From positions 91,296 to 155,295 of the forward strand of contig NZ_SBHZ01000014.1 of the NCBI RefSeq assembly GCF_004521985.1: a stretch of DNA of 64,000 nucleotides, given 5' to 3'. The notes under the pieces were generated by a model, which was given only the letters and a program-made list of their open reading frames with translations, made no database searches and had not been told where the DNA came from. Both the position numbers and the translations under genes were made by a program. This document shows, in pieces, positions 7,454 to 15,855 of this stretch. The stretch comes from Ectopseudomonas khazarica (lineage in GTDB: Bacteria; Pseudomonadota; Gammaproteobacteria; Pseudomonadales; Pseudomonadaceae). Each line of letters begins with the position of its first letter. The first letter of the stretch is position 1.

Positions 7454-8572
7454 ATGAGCATCGTTTCCCTCGCGCAACACATGAACAGCCACCGCGGCAG
7501 CGCCGATGGCATCGGCACGGCCCGCGAACAGCAGCTGCAGGCGGCGGCCGAGCAGTTCGAGGCGCTGTTCCTGCAGCAGATCCTCAAGCAGATGCGCAAG
7601 GCCAGCGACGTGCTGGCCGAAGGCAATCCGATGCGCAGTCGCGAGATGGACACCATGCGCGACTTCTACGACGAGGTGCTGGCCGAGACTCTGGCCGGCC
7701 GCAAGCAGACCGGCATCGCCGACATGCTGGTCAAGCAGCTCTCGGGTAACGGCAGCGCGCCAGACCTGCAGGGCGCCGCGCTGGCCGCACGCTCCGCCGA
7801 ACTGCCGGCGCGCACCGGCAGCAGCCTGCTGGAGCCGCTGCGGGCAACCTGGCAGCGCGGCGTCGATAACCTCGGCAAGGTCTGGGACAAGGGCTCGGCG
7901 GGTTTCGTCGCCCTGGTCGAGCGGGTCATCCAGCAGGAGTCCGCCGGGCGCGTCGACGCCGTGTCGCCGAAGGGCGCGCGCGGCCTGATGCAGCTGATGC
8001 CGGAGACCGCGCGCGAGGTGGCCGCCGAACTCGGCCTGCCGTTCAGCGAAGCACGCCTGACCAGTGACGCCGACTACAATAGACGCCTCGGCAGTGCCTA
8101 CCTGGACAAGATGCTGCAACGCTACGATGGCCATCAGGCGCTGGCGCTGGCGGCCTACAACGCCGGGCCGGGGCGGGTCGACGAATGGCTCAAGGTCAAC
8201 GGCGATCCGCGCAGCGGCGAGATCAGTACCGGCGCCTGGATCGAGCGCATTCCCTATCAGGAAACCCGCGACTACACGCGCAGGATCCTCGGCGACCTGG
8301 CCAGCCGCGAGGCGCCGCTGCAGGAGGCCGCGCAGCAGACCTCGCTCAGCCCCCAGACCCGCCAGCAGCTGGCCAGTGCCCTGAGCGCCGACAGCGGCCT
8401 GCTGCTGGGCGCCGTCGCCGGCAAGCAGGTGCTGGCGCGCGATGAATTTAAGTCCGCCGCCGATTCCGTCGCCCTGTCTTCGGTAACAGCCCAACGCGCT
8501 GCCGACGACGCCCGTGCGCCGCGTCTGGCGGCCTTCGCTCAGCCGATGCGCTTCGAGCGTCAGGAGTCCTAA
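7454..8572 (+). CDS. flgJ: FlgJ with N-terminal rod-cap domain and a lytic transglycosylase domain
   Basis: Residues 1-100 are the rod-cap domain of FlgJ (AAEQFEALFLQQILKQMRKA, then SREMDTMRDFYDEVLAETLAGRKQTGIADMLVKQL). From about residue 150 to 280 the protein is not the usual GH73 glucosaminidase but an SLT-type lytic transglycosylase. It has ERVIQQESAGRVDAVSPKGARGLMQLMP with likely catalytic Glu162, then LALAAYNAGPGRVDEWL. Such enzymes cut peptidoglycan to form 1,6-anhydro products, here to let the rod pass. The last 80 residues are low-complexity and unassigned. It lies between flgI and flgK with gaps of 3 bases on both sides, so both domains belong to one flagellar gene. Confidence 0.9.
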   Translation: MSIVSLAQHMNSHRGSADGIGTAREQQLQAAAEQFEALFLQQILKQMRKASDVLAEGNPMRSREMDTMRDFYDEVLAETLAGRKQTGIADMLVKQLSGNGSAPDLQGAALAARSAELPARTGSSLLEPLRATWQRGVDNLGKVWDKGSAGFVALVERVIQQESAGRVDAVSPKGARGLMQLMPETAREVAAELGLPFSEARLTSDADYNRRLGSAYLDKMLQRYDGHQALALAAYNAGPGRVDEWLKVNGDPRSGEISTGAWIERIPYQETRDYTRRILGDLASREAPLQEAAQQTSLSPQTRQQLASALSADSGLLLGAVAGKQVLARDEFKSAADSVALSSVTAQRAADDARAPRLAAFAQPMRFERQES

Positions 8573-8575
8573 GCC

Positions 8576-9943
8576 ATGAGCATCCTCAACCAGATCGCCT
8601 ACAGTGGCGTGCGTGCCAGCCAGGTGGCCCTGGCCAGCACCGGGCAGAACATCGCCAACGTCAACACGCCGGGCTTCAGCCGCCTGCAGACCGTCACCGG
8701 TTCGCTGGCCGGGCAGGGTGGCCTGAGCGTCGGTGGCGGTGTCGAGGTGATCAGCATCCGCCGCATGACCAACGACTTTCACAACCAGCAACTGTGGCGC
8801 GCGACCACCGAAGAGAACTTCTACGGCGCATCGCAACAGTACCTGACCGCGCTGGAGACACTGATGTCCGGCACGGGGTCGAGCATCAGCGCCGGCCTCG
8901 ACCAGTTCTTCGCCGCGCTCAGCGAAGCCAGTGCCACGCCCGGCTCCATCGCCCTGCGCCAGCAGATCATCAGCGAGGCCAGCAACCTGTCCCAGCGCTT
9001 CAACGGCCTGAGCAGCAACATCGACGCCCAGGTCAAGGCGCTGCAGGAACAACGCACGGCCATGGCCACCGAGATCAACGGCCTCACCGAGAACATCGCC
9101 CTGCTCAACAAGAAGATCGTCGAGACCGAGTCGGTCAAGGGTGACAGCACGGCGCTGCGCGACCACCGCGAGAGCCTGGTGGGGCAGCTCAGCCAGTTCG
9201 CCAAGCTGCGCATCCACGAGGTGCCGGACGGCTCGCTCAGCGTTGCCCTGGCCAACGGTCAGCCGCTGGTGGCCGGGCCGACCGCCGGCCAGCTCGCCGT
9301 GGCGATGACCGCGACCGGCGAGCAGGAGGTCAGCCTGGCCTTCGCCGGTACCAGCTTCCCGCTGCGCCAGGATGGTTTCGGCGGCGCGTTCGGCGGTCTC
9401 CATGACGTCGAGTACGACAGCCTGCGGCCGAACCTCGACGCCCTGCACGACATGGCCAGCCAGCTGGCGCAGATGGTCAACGATGTGCTCGCCACCGGCT
9501 TCGATCTCGATGGCAATCCGGGCCAGCCGCTGTTCGTCTACGACCCGGCCAGCACCACCGCGCTGCTGCGCATCGAGCCGCTGACGGCCGAGCAACTGGC
9601 GTTTTCCTCGACGGCGGGGGAGACGGGCAACAACGAGGTACTGCTCGACCTGCTCGGCCTGAAGAACCAGACCATCACGCTGAACGGCAGCCAGGTCACC
9701 CTCAACGACGCCTATGCCGGCCTGCTTGGCCAGGTCGCCAGCGACAGCCGGCAGAACCAGGCCGACCTCAAGTCCGCCACCGCCGTGACCCAGCAGGCCC
9801 AGGCCCAGCGCGACAGTGTCAGCGCGGTGAGCCTGGATGAGGAGGCGGTCAACCTGATGACCTATCAGCAGGCCTACCAGGCCAACATGAAGGTGATCAG
9901 CACGGCCAACCAGTTGTTCGACGACATGCTTTCCGCGTTCTGA
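8576..9943 (+). CDS. flgK: flagellar hook-filament junction protein FlgK (HAP1)
   Basis: FlgK (455 aa) is the first hook-filament junction protein. The N-terminus has the family pattern SILNQIAYSGVRASQVALASTGQNIANVNTPGFSR. The C-terminus has VSLDEEAVNLMTYQQAYQANMKVISTANQLFDDMLSAF, as expected. At 455 residues it is short compared with many polar FlgK proteins, which often exceed 600 residues in Pseudomonas, and in the range of lateral-type homologues. It is followed by flgL after 24 bases. Confidence 0.94.
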   Translation: MSILNQIAYSGVRASQVALASTGQNIANVNTPGFSRLQTVTGSLAGQGGLSVGGGVEVISIRRMTNDFHNQQLWRATTEENFYGASQQYLTALETLMSGTGSSISAGLDQFFAALSEASATPGSIALRQQIISEASNLSQRFNGLSSNIDAQVKALQEQRTAMATEINGLTENIALLNKKIVETESVKGDSTALRDHRESLVGQLSQFAKLRIHEVPDGSLSVALANGQPLVAGPTAGQLAVAMTATGEQEVSLAFAGTSFPLRQDGFGGAFGGLHDVEYDSLRPNLDALHDMASQLAQMVNDVLATGFDLDGNPGQPLFVYDPASTTALLRIEPLTAEQLAFSSTAGETGNNEVLLDLLGLKNQTITLNGSQVTLNDAYAGLLGQVASDSRQNQADLKSATAVTQQAQAQRDSVSAVSLDEEAVNLMTYQQAYQANMKVISTANQLFDDMLSAF

Positions 9944-9967
9944 CGCGCTTTCTGGAGAGACCCGCTG

Positions 9968-10885
9968 ATGATGCGCATCACCAACTCGCAGATCACCTCG
10001 ATGATGCACAACTCGATGAACGTCAGTTCCGCCGAGTTGGGCAAGTTGATGCAGCAGATGGCCACCGGCAAGCGCATCCTGCTGCCGTCCGACGACCCCA
10101 TCGCCAGCGTGCGGGTGCTGCGCGTGGAGCGTGAAGAGGCGAGCCTGGAGCAGTTTCGCAAGAACATCGCCAACGTGTCCGGCAGCCTGTCGACCCAGGA
10201 GGCCAACCTCAAGTCCACCTCCGACGCCATGCTCAACGTGCGCGACCTGCTGCTGTGGGCCGCCAACGGCTCCAACACCAGCGAAGACCTGGCGGCCATG
10301 GCCGGCGAGCTGTCGATCATCGAGGACACCATCGTCAGCTTCGCCAACGTGCGTGACGAGGAGGGCCGCTACCTGTTCTCCGGCACCCTCAGCGACACCC
10401 AGGCGCTGACCTTCGATGCCGCGACCCAGACCTACAGCCTCACCGGCAACGACAAGCACCGCCAGGCAGCCGTGGCCAACGGCGTGCTGGTCGACGAGAA
10501 CGTCACCGCTGCCAGCGTGTACGGCACGGGCGTGGGCATGCTCAACGAGCTGCGCGGCCTGATCAACACCCTGCAGGACCCGGCGCTGGATGCCACCGAC
10601 CCGGCCGTGCGCCAGCAGATCGTCGATACCATGGCGGCACTGGACGATGCGCATGGCCGGGTACTGGGTTCGATCACCGACCTGGGTGGCCGGCAGAATG
10701 CCCTGACCCTGCTGGCCGACAGCAACGAGGACGTCTCGCTGGTCAACCAGAAGATCGAGGGCGAGCTGTCGCAGCTCGACTATGCCGGCGCCACCATCGA
10801 CCTGAACAACTACCAGCTGGCGCTGGGCGCGACCCAGAAGACCTACCTGAAGATCAACGAAATGTCGTTGTTCAGCCTGCTGTAA
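9968..10885 (+). CDS. flgL: flagellar hook-filament junction protein FlgL (HAP3)
   Basis: FlgL (305 aa) joins FlgK to the filament and is related to flagellin. Diagnostic parts are ITNSQITSMMHNSMNVSSAELGKLMQQMATGKRILLPSDDPIAS at the start and the EGRYLFSGT segment in the middle. The C-terminal helix ends LDYAGATIDLNNYQLALGATQKTYLKINEMSLFSLL. Two ATG codons stand in tandem at 9968 and 9971, preceded by GGAGAGA; the choice changes one residue. Confidence 0.94.
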   Translation: MMRITNSQITSMMHNSMNVSSAELGKLMQQMATGKRILLPSDDPIASVRVLRVEREEASLEQFRKNIANVSGSLSTQEANLKSTSDAMLNVRDLLLWAANGSNTSEDLAAMAGELSIIEDTIVSFANVRDEEGRYLFSGTLSDTQALTFDAATQTYSLTGNDKHRQAAVANGVLVDENVTAASVYGTGVGMLNELRGLINTLQDPALDATDPAVRQQIVDTMAALDDAHGRVLGSITDLGGRQNALTLLADSNEDVSLVNQKIEGELSQLDYAGATIDLNNYQLALGATQKTYLKINEMSLFSLL

Positions 10886-10897
10886 GGAGCCGCGCCG

Positions 10898-11926
10898 GTG
10901 ATCAAGGTCGATAAGCAGCTCCCGGTCGTCACGGCGCTCGATCCACAGGCGCGTCGCCCGGTGCAGGGCGAACAGACCGCGCTGCGCACGCGCAAGGCGG
11001 CGCCGGCTGCCGAGCCTGCGGCCACGCCGCGTGGCAAGAGCACCAGCTTCAACCTGCAGCTCAACCAGCAGCTCACCTCGATGCAGGCGGCCGACAGCTA
11101 CCTGGGCGAGCTGGCCGGGCGCCTCGGCCAGCTCAAGCTCAGCCTCAGCCGCGAGATCGGCAATGCCCAGGCGGGAGAGCGCGAAGCCCTCAAACGCGAA
11201 CTGGAGCAGGTGCGCACGTTGCTGGCCGAGCGCGGCCAGCGCTCCGGCGAGGCGCTGGATGCCAGCTTCAAGCTGCGCCTCAACGAGCCGGTACGCAGCC
11301 GCTTCACCCTGCAGGGGCTGGACTCCGTCGCGGCGGTGCAACAGGCCGGCCGGGAAACCCTGCTGTTCAGCGCCGGACGCAAGCTGGCCGAACCCCTGGC
11401 CGTGGTGCTCGACGAGGGCCTGAGCGAGCAGCAGATCCTGCGCCGTTTCAATGTCGGCCTCGGCCCGGCGGGCATTCGTGCCGAGCTCGACAGCGGTGGC
11501 GCACTGCGCTTCAGCGCGCGGGAAAGCGAATGGCAGCAGCTCAAGGGCGAGCTGCGCGTGCAGGGCGAGGGCAAGCTCGCGGCCAAGACCGCGACGGCCT
11601 TGCCCAGTCACGATGAGCAACTGCTGCGCCTGCCCGACGCCGCGCGCCTGGACGGTACCCGCGAGCTGCGCCGGGCGCTGGACGAAGTGGTCGAGGCGCT
11701 GGACAGGATCGGCTCGCTGCGCGAACAGCTCAGTCATCGCCAGGAGGAAATCCGCGAATTCCTGGCGCGTCACGCCGAGCAGAACGAGCGCGAGTGGGCG
11801 CGCGATTTCGCCGGTGAGGTGTTCAACCTGATGAGCCGCAGCCCCAGCAGCTACGCGGCCGTGACCCAGACCGTGGTGGCGCAGGCCAACATCAGCCGCT
11901 CCAGCGTGGTCAGCCTGCTCTCCTGA
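10898..11926 (+). CDS. unassigned flagellar operon protein with flagellin-like C-terminus
   Basis: This protein (342 aa) has no family name I can give with confidence. It starts at GTG with an AAGGAG ribosome binding site and follows flgL by 12 bases, so it is the last gene of the flg operon. Residues 1-50 are basic and disordered. Residues 50-115 look like a long helix. A middle part (SRFTLQGLDSVAAVQ, then ILRRFNVGLGPAGIRAELDSGGALRF) resembles the outer domain of flagellin/FlgL proteins. Residues 240-300 are heptad-like. The end, VTQTVVAQANISRSSVVSLLS, closely resembles the flagellin terminus pattern AQAN-x-SVLSLL. A divergent hook-associated or filament protein, or a LafW-like product of lateral systems, is possible. 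There is no signal peptide, which fits type III export. Confidence 0.6.
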   Translation: MIKVDKQLPVVTALDPQARRPVQGEQTALRTRKAAPAAEPAATPRGKSTSFNLQLNQQLTSMQAADSYLGELAGRLGQLKLSLSREIGNAQAGEREALKRELEQVRTLLAERGQRSGEALDASFKLRLNEPVRSRFTLQGLDSVAAVQQAGRETLLFSAGRKLAEPLAVVLDEGLSEQQILRRFNVGLGPAGIRAELDSGGALRFSARESEWQQLKGELRVQGEGKLAAKTATALPSHDEQLLRLPDAARLDGTRELRRALDEVVEALDRIGSLREQLSHRQEEIREFLARHAEQNEREWARDFAGEVFNLMSRSPSSYAAVTQTVVAQANISRSSVVSLLS

Positions 11927-11935
11927 GATTCCTCG

Positions 11936-11982
11936 GCCGTCAGTCGTCCTCCCCCCGTTTTCTGGCGACTGGCGGCTTTTTT
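11936..11982 (+). terminator. terminator of the flgB operon
   Basis: Arms GCCGTCAGTCGTC (11936-11948) and GGCGACTGGCGGC (11964-11976) pair over 13 positions including two G-T pairs. Six T residues follow at once. It lies 10 bases after the stop of the last flagellar gene. Confidence 0.85.
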
Positions 11983-12264
11983 ACGACCTGCCGTCGCGCC
12001 TGTCCGGGCGGCGGCGGAGTTTTTTGTCCGATCGGCCAGAATTCCTGCCGAAAAATGCGACCGTCGGTCCGCTTCATGACTGGTCGCACAGAATGATGGC
12101 GTTTTACCAGCTATGATCGGCGCCTTTTTTTCGGCATCCGGGTCACGCGCCCGGCATCCCTGCCCCCTCGCATTCCAATAAAAACCCCGCATTCAAGGGT
12201 TCAACCCGTTACCGCAGGCAGTCGCCCGCGGTGCATTGCCTTGTTCTCGAATTGGAGTACCGAC
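11983..12264 (+). promoter_or_regulatory. non-coding leader before the PilJ-N-like gene
   Basis: About 280 bases without a supportable gene. It is relatively rich in A/T runs (GTTTTTTGTCC, CCTTTTTTTCGGC, CCAATAAAAACC), as expected of a promoter and leader region. I cannot place a promoter with confidence. Confidence 0.3.
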
Positions 12265-13047
12265 GTGTTGAAGAAGTACCTGACATTCATCCTGCTGGCC
12301 TGCACCACGCTGGTCAGCATGCCCAGCCTGGCGCAGCTCACCGATTCCGAGGCCATGAACATGGCCGGCCTGCAGCGTTCGCTCGGCCAGCGCATGGCCA
12401 AGGACTACCTGATGCTCGGCGCCGATGTGCGCGTGGACACCGCGCAGCGCCAGCTGCAGGAAACCATCCAGCGTTTCGAAGCCAGCCACAGGGCCCTCTC
12501 GGAATACGCGCCCAACGCCGAGATCAAGGCCGCCCTGGCCCAGGTCGGTGCGACCTGGTCGACCTATCGCCAGCAAGTCGAGGCCACGCCGGACCAGGCC
12601 CAGGCCGTGCAGGTGCTGGCGGCCAGCGAGCAGCTGCTGCAGCAGACCCAGACCGTGACCGATCTGATGGCCAAGCACGTCGGCGCGATGGGCGCGACGG
12701 TCAACCGCAGCGGCTGGGCGCGGGTGCAGACCCAGCGCATCGCCATGCTCTACATGGCCAAGTCCTGGCGTGTGCAGATGCCGGACCTCGATGCCAAGCT
12801 GGACAAGTCCGTGAGCGACTTCGAGACCATCCTCAAGGAGCTGGAAGCCGCCGGCACGCCCAATGAAGAGATCGCCGCCGCCCAGCGTCGCGCCCGTGCC
12901 CACTGGGGTTTCACCCTCAAGGGCATCGATCTGCACGCCTCGCAGGACTTCGTGCCGACCGTGATCACCGTCAGCACCGACTCGCTGTTCCGCCAGCTCA
13001 ACGAGCTGACCCGCCTGTACGCGGGCCTGAAAGCCAGCGAGTCCTGA
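12265..13047 (+). CDS. secreted protein with a type IV pili chemotaxis-transducer N-terminal (PilJ-N-like) domain
   Basis: The product (260 aa) has an N-terminal Sec signal (LKKYLTFILLACTTLVSMPSLAQ). An all-helical region starts LTDSEAMNMAGLQRSLGQRMAKDYLMLG, and the same motif recurs at NRSGWARVQTQRIAMLYMAKSW. This duplicated Asn/Gln-Arg helix is typical of the ligand-binding PilJ-N / NarX-like four-helix sensor family. Here it stands alone, with no transmembrane output domain, so it is probably a periplasmic binding or sensing protein. I chose GTG at 12265 because TTGGAG stands 7 bases upstream; the frame is open further left to a TTG at 12241. A PAS diguanylate cyclase follows 78 bases later. 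Confidence 0.75.
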   Translation: MLKKYLTFILLACTTLVSMPSLAQLTDSEAMNMAGLQRSLGQRMAKDYLMLGADVRVDTAQRQLQETIQRFEASHRALSEYAPNAEIKAALAQVGATWSTYRQQVEATPDQAQAVQVLAASEQLLQQTQTVTDLMAKHVGAMGATVNRSGWARVQTQRIAMLYMAKSWRVQMPDLDAKLDKSVSDFETILKELEAAGTPNEEIAAAQRRARAHWGFTLKGIDLHASQDFVPTVITVSTDSLFRQLNELTRLYAGLKASES

Positions 13048-13125
13048 TCGCCTTTCGCCAGTCTGTCACCTGGGCCGCCTGCTTTTGCGTTATAACCAAG
13101 CGCAGACGCGGCGGAGGTGGCAGGC

Positions 13126-14097
13126 ATGAGCGAGACAACTGATCAGGCGGTGTACAAGACCCTGCTGGAGTCCACCCAGGCGATTCCCTGGAAGATCGAC
13201 TGGAAGACCATGACGTTCGCCTATATCGGCCCGCAGATCGAGAGTCTGCTCGGCTGGGCGCAGGCCAGTTGGGTCAGCGCCGAGGACTGGGCCACGCGCA
13301 TGCACCCGGAAGACCGCGAGAAGGTGGTCGAGCTGTGCATCTCGCAGTCGCAGAACGGTGTCGACCACGAGGCCGACTACCGGGCGCTGACCGCCGCTGG
13401 CGACTACGTGTGGATCCGCGACGTGGTGCATGTGGTGCGTGACGACAATGGCGAGGTGGAGTCGCTGATCGGCTTCATGTTCGACATCAGCGAACGCAAG
13501 AAGACCGAGGAGCAGCTGCTGACCCTGCAGAAGCAGCTGGAGGAGTACTCCTACAAGGACGGCCTGACGGGCGTGGCCAACCGGCGCATGTTCGACACGG
13601 TGCTGGCTTCGGAGTGGGCCAATGCCCAGCGCACCCGCCAGCCGCTGTCGCTGATCCTCCTCGATATCGATCACTTCAAGCAGTACAACGATCATTACGG
13701 TCACATTCAGGGTGACGACTGCCTGAAGCACGTCGGTCAGGCCCTGAGCCGTGCGGCCAGCCGGCCCCGGGACTTCGTCGGACGCTTCGGCGGCGAGGAG
13801 TTCGTGCTGGTCCTGCCGGAGACCGATGAGGCCGCGGCCCGGCACATCGCCGAGCGCTGCCGCCAGCAGGTGCGCCAGCAGCGCATCCCCCATGAACGCT
13901 CCAGCGTGTCGCCCATGCTCACCATCAGCCTGGGGGTGAGCACCATCGTGCCGGGCGCGCAGGACCGGGCGCTGGACTTCCTCAATGCGGTGGACAAGCT
14001 GCTCTACCAGGCCAAGCAACGCGGGCGCGACCGCCTGGAGATGGCCCGGACGGCATCCCGCTCCGAGCTGGACGACGCAGCCGATGCCCGCGCTTGA
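13126..14097 (+). CDS. PAS-domain diguanylate cyclase
   Basis: This 323 aa cytosolic protein makes c-di-GMP from two GTP. Residues 10-130 are a PAS fold plus PAC motif (WATRMHPEDREKVVELC, YVWIRDVVHVV, SLIGFMFDISERKK). Residues 150-310 are the GGDEF domain with the active motif GGEEF preceded by the inhibitory site RPRD five residues upstream, so activity and product inhibition are both expected. DIDHFKQYNDHYGH carries the metal-binding Asp. ATG at 13126 is preceded by GCGGAGG at 8 bases. The position after the PilJ-N-like sensor gene suggests, but does not prove, a shared pathway. Confidence 0.88.
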   Translation: MSETTDQAVYKTLLESTQAIPWKIDWKTMTFAYIGPQIESLLGWAQASWVSAEDWATRMHPEDREKVVELCISQSQNGVDHEADYRALTAAGDYVWIRDVVHVVRDDNGEVESLIGFMFDISERKKTEEQLLTLQKQLEEYSYKDGLTGVANRRMFDTVLASEWANAQRTRQPLSLILLDIDHFKQYNDHYGHIQGDDCLKHVGQALSRAASRPRDFVGRFGGEEFVLVLPETDEAAARHIAERCRQQVRQQRIPHERSSVSPMLTISLGVSTIVPGAQDRALDFLNAVDKLLYQAKQRGRDRLEMARTASRSELDDAADARA

Positions 14098-14128
14098 GCA
14101 ATCGTTAACCTGAGCGTAACGATTGCTC
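14096..14128 (+). terminator. 12-bp perfect hairpin between the cyclase gene and mdcA
   Basis: GAGCAATCGTTA (14096-14107) and TAACGATTGCTC (14117-14128) are exact inverted repeats around a 9-base loop. The left arm overlaps the last two bases of the cyclase stop codon. No T run follows, so it is either a weak terminator or an operator upstream of the malonate operon. Confidence 0.5.
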
Positions 14129-14202
14129 CGCCTGCTTGATTGATGACCACCAGGTCGCGCTCCTAATGTGCCTCCACGACAGCGGAACTCGTGGAGTCTT
14201 CA

Positions 14203-15855
14203 ATGACAACAATAATATCCCCACCGCCGCAGTGGTCGCGTCGTCGCGCGGAGAAAGCGCGGCGCCTCGATCAGGTGCGTGACCTCGCCGATGGCGTGGT
14301 ACTGCCCAGTGACAGAATCGTCACGGCCCTCGAGGCGCTGATCGCCCCCGGCGATCGCGTGGTGCTCGAAGGCAACAACCAGAAGCAGGCGGATTTCCTC
14401 TCGCGCTCGCTGGCCAAGGTCGACCCGGCCCGCCTGCATGACCTGCACATGATCATGCCCAGCGTCAGCCGTGCCGAGCACCTCGACCTGTTCGAACAGG
14501 GCATCGCGCGCAAGCTCGACTTCTCCTTCGCCGGGCCGCAGAGCCTGCGCATCGGCCAGTTGCTCGAAGACGGGCAGATGGAAGTCGGCGCCATCCACAC
14601 CTACATCGAGCTGTATTCGCGCCTGCTGGTGGACCTGATCCCCAATGTCGCGCTGGTCGCCGGCTTCCAGGCCGACCGCCACGGCAACATCTACACCGGG
14701 CCGAGCACCGAGGACACCCCGGCGCTGGTCGAGCCCACCGCCTTCAGCGACGGCATCGTCATCTTCCAGGTCAACGAGATAGTCGACGAGCTGCCACGGG
14801 TGGACATCCCGGCGTCCTGGGTCGACTTCGTGGTGGTGGCGGACAAGCCGTTCTACATCGAGCCGCTGTTCACCCGCGACCCGCGCCACATCAAGCCGGT
14901 GCACGTGCTGATGGCGATGATGGCGATTCGCGGCATCTACGAGAAACACAACGTGCAGTCGCTCAACCACGGCATCGGCTTCAACACCGCCGCCATCGAG
15001 CTGATCCTGCCCACCTACGGCGAATCCCTCGGCCTGAAGGGCAAGATCTGCCGCAACTGGACGCTCAATCCGCACCCGACGCTGATCCCGGCCATCGAGA
15101 CCGGCTGGGTGCAGAGCGTGCACTGCTTCGGCACCGAACTGGGCATGGAGGACTACATTGCCCAGCGCCCGGACGTGTTCTTCACCGGCCGCGACGGTTC
15201 GATGCGCTCCAACCGCATGATGTGCCAGCTGGCCGGGCAGTACGCGGTGGACCTGTTCATCGGCGCCACCCTGCAGGTCGACGGTGATGGCCATTCCTCC
15301 ACCGTGACCCGCGGCCGCCTGGCCGGTTTCGGTGGCGCGCCGAACATGGGGCATGACCCGCGCGGCCGTCGCCATGCCACCCCGGCCTGGCTCGACATGA
15401 CCACGCCGGAGACCCTGCTCGAGCGTGGCAAGAAGCTGGTGGTGCAGATGGTCGAGACCTACCAGGAGGGCGGCAAGCCCACCTTCGTCGAACGCCTGGA
15501 TGCCGTCGACGTGGCGAAGAAGGCCGGCATGCCGCTGGCACCGGTGATGATCTACGGCGACGACGTCACCCACCTGCTCACCGAGGAAGGCATCGCCTAC
15601 CTGTACAAGGCGCGCTCGCTGGAAGAACGCCAGGCGATGATCGCCGCCGTGGCCGGGGTCACCGCCATCGGCCTGCGCCATGACCCGAAGGACACCGAGC
15701 GCATGCGCCGTGAAGGGCTGATCGCCCTGCCCGAAGACCTCGGCATCCGCCGTACCGATGCCAGCCGTGAACTGCTCGCGGCCAAGAGCATCGCCGAACT
15801 GGTCGACTGGTCCGGCGGCCTGTACAACCCGCCCGCCAAGTTCAGGAGCTGGTGA
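14203..15855 (+). CDS. mdcA: malonate decarboxylase alpha subunit
   Basis: MdcA (550 aa) is the acetyl-S-ACP:malonate ACP transferase subunit. It swaps acetate for malonate on the prosthetic group of MdcC. Recognisable parts are VVLEGNNQKQADFLSRSLAKVDP near residue 50, IEPLFTRDPRHIKPVHVLMAMMAIRGIYEKHNVQSLNHGIGFNTAAIELILPTYGE, and the glycine-rich GRLAGFGGAPNMGHDPRGRRHATPAW. Size matches the family. The ATG at 14203 has GTGGAG six bases upstream. It opens the mdcABCDEGH operon, with mdcB starting at its stop codon (TGATG). Confidence 0.96.
   Translation: MTTIISPPPQWSRRRAEKARRLDQVRDLADGVVLPSDRIVTALEALIAPGDRVVLEGNNQKQADFLSRSLAKVDPARLHDLHMIMPSVSRAEHLDLFEQGIARKLDFSFAGPQSLRIGQLLEDGQMEVGAIHTYIELYSRLLVDLIPNVALVAGFQADRHGNIYTGPSTEDTPALVEPTAFSDGIVIFQVNEIVDELPRVDIPASWVDFVVVADKPFYIEPLFTRDPRHIKPVHVLMAMMAIRGIYEKHNVQSLNHGIGFNTAAIELILPTYGESLGLKGKICRNWTLNPHPTLIPAIETGWVQSVHCFGTELGMEDYIAQRPDVFFTGRDGSMRSNRMMCQLAGQYAVDLFIGATLQVDGDGHSSTVTRGRLAGFGGAPNMGHDPRGRRHATPAWLDMTTPETLLERGKKLVVQMVETYQEGGKPTFVERLDAVDVAKKAGMPLAPVMIYGDDVTHLLTEEGIAYLYKARSLEERQAMIAAVAGVTAIGLRHDPKDTERMRREGLIALPEDLGIRRTDASRELLAAKSIAELVDWSGGLYNPPAKFRSW

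Noticed and set aside
5609..11773. A minus-strand open frame of more than 2000 codons opposite flgG-flgL
   Set aside because: It mirrors the real flagellar genes codon for codon. In GC-rich DNA the opposite strand rarely meets stops. The translation is low-complexity and matches no family.
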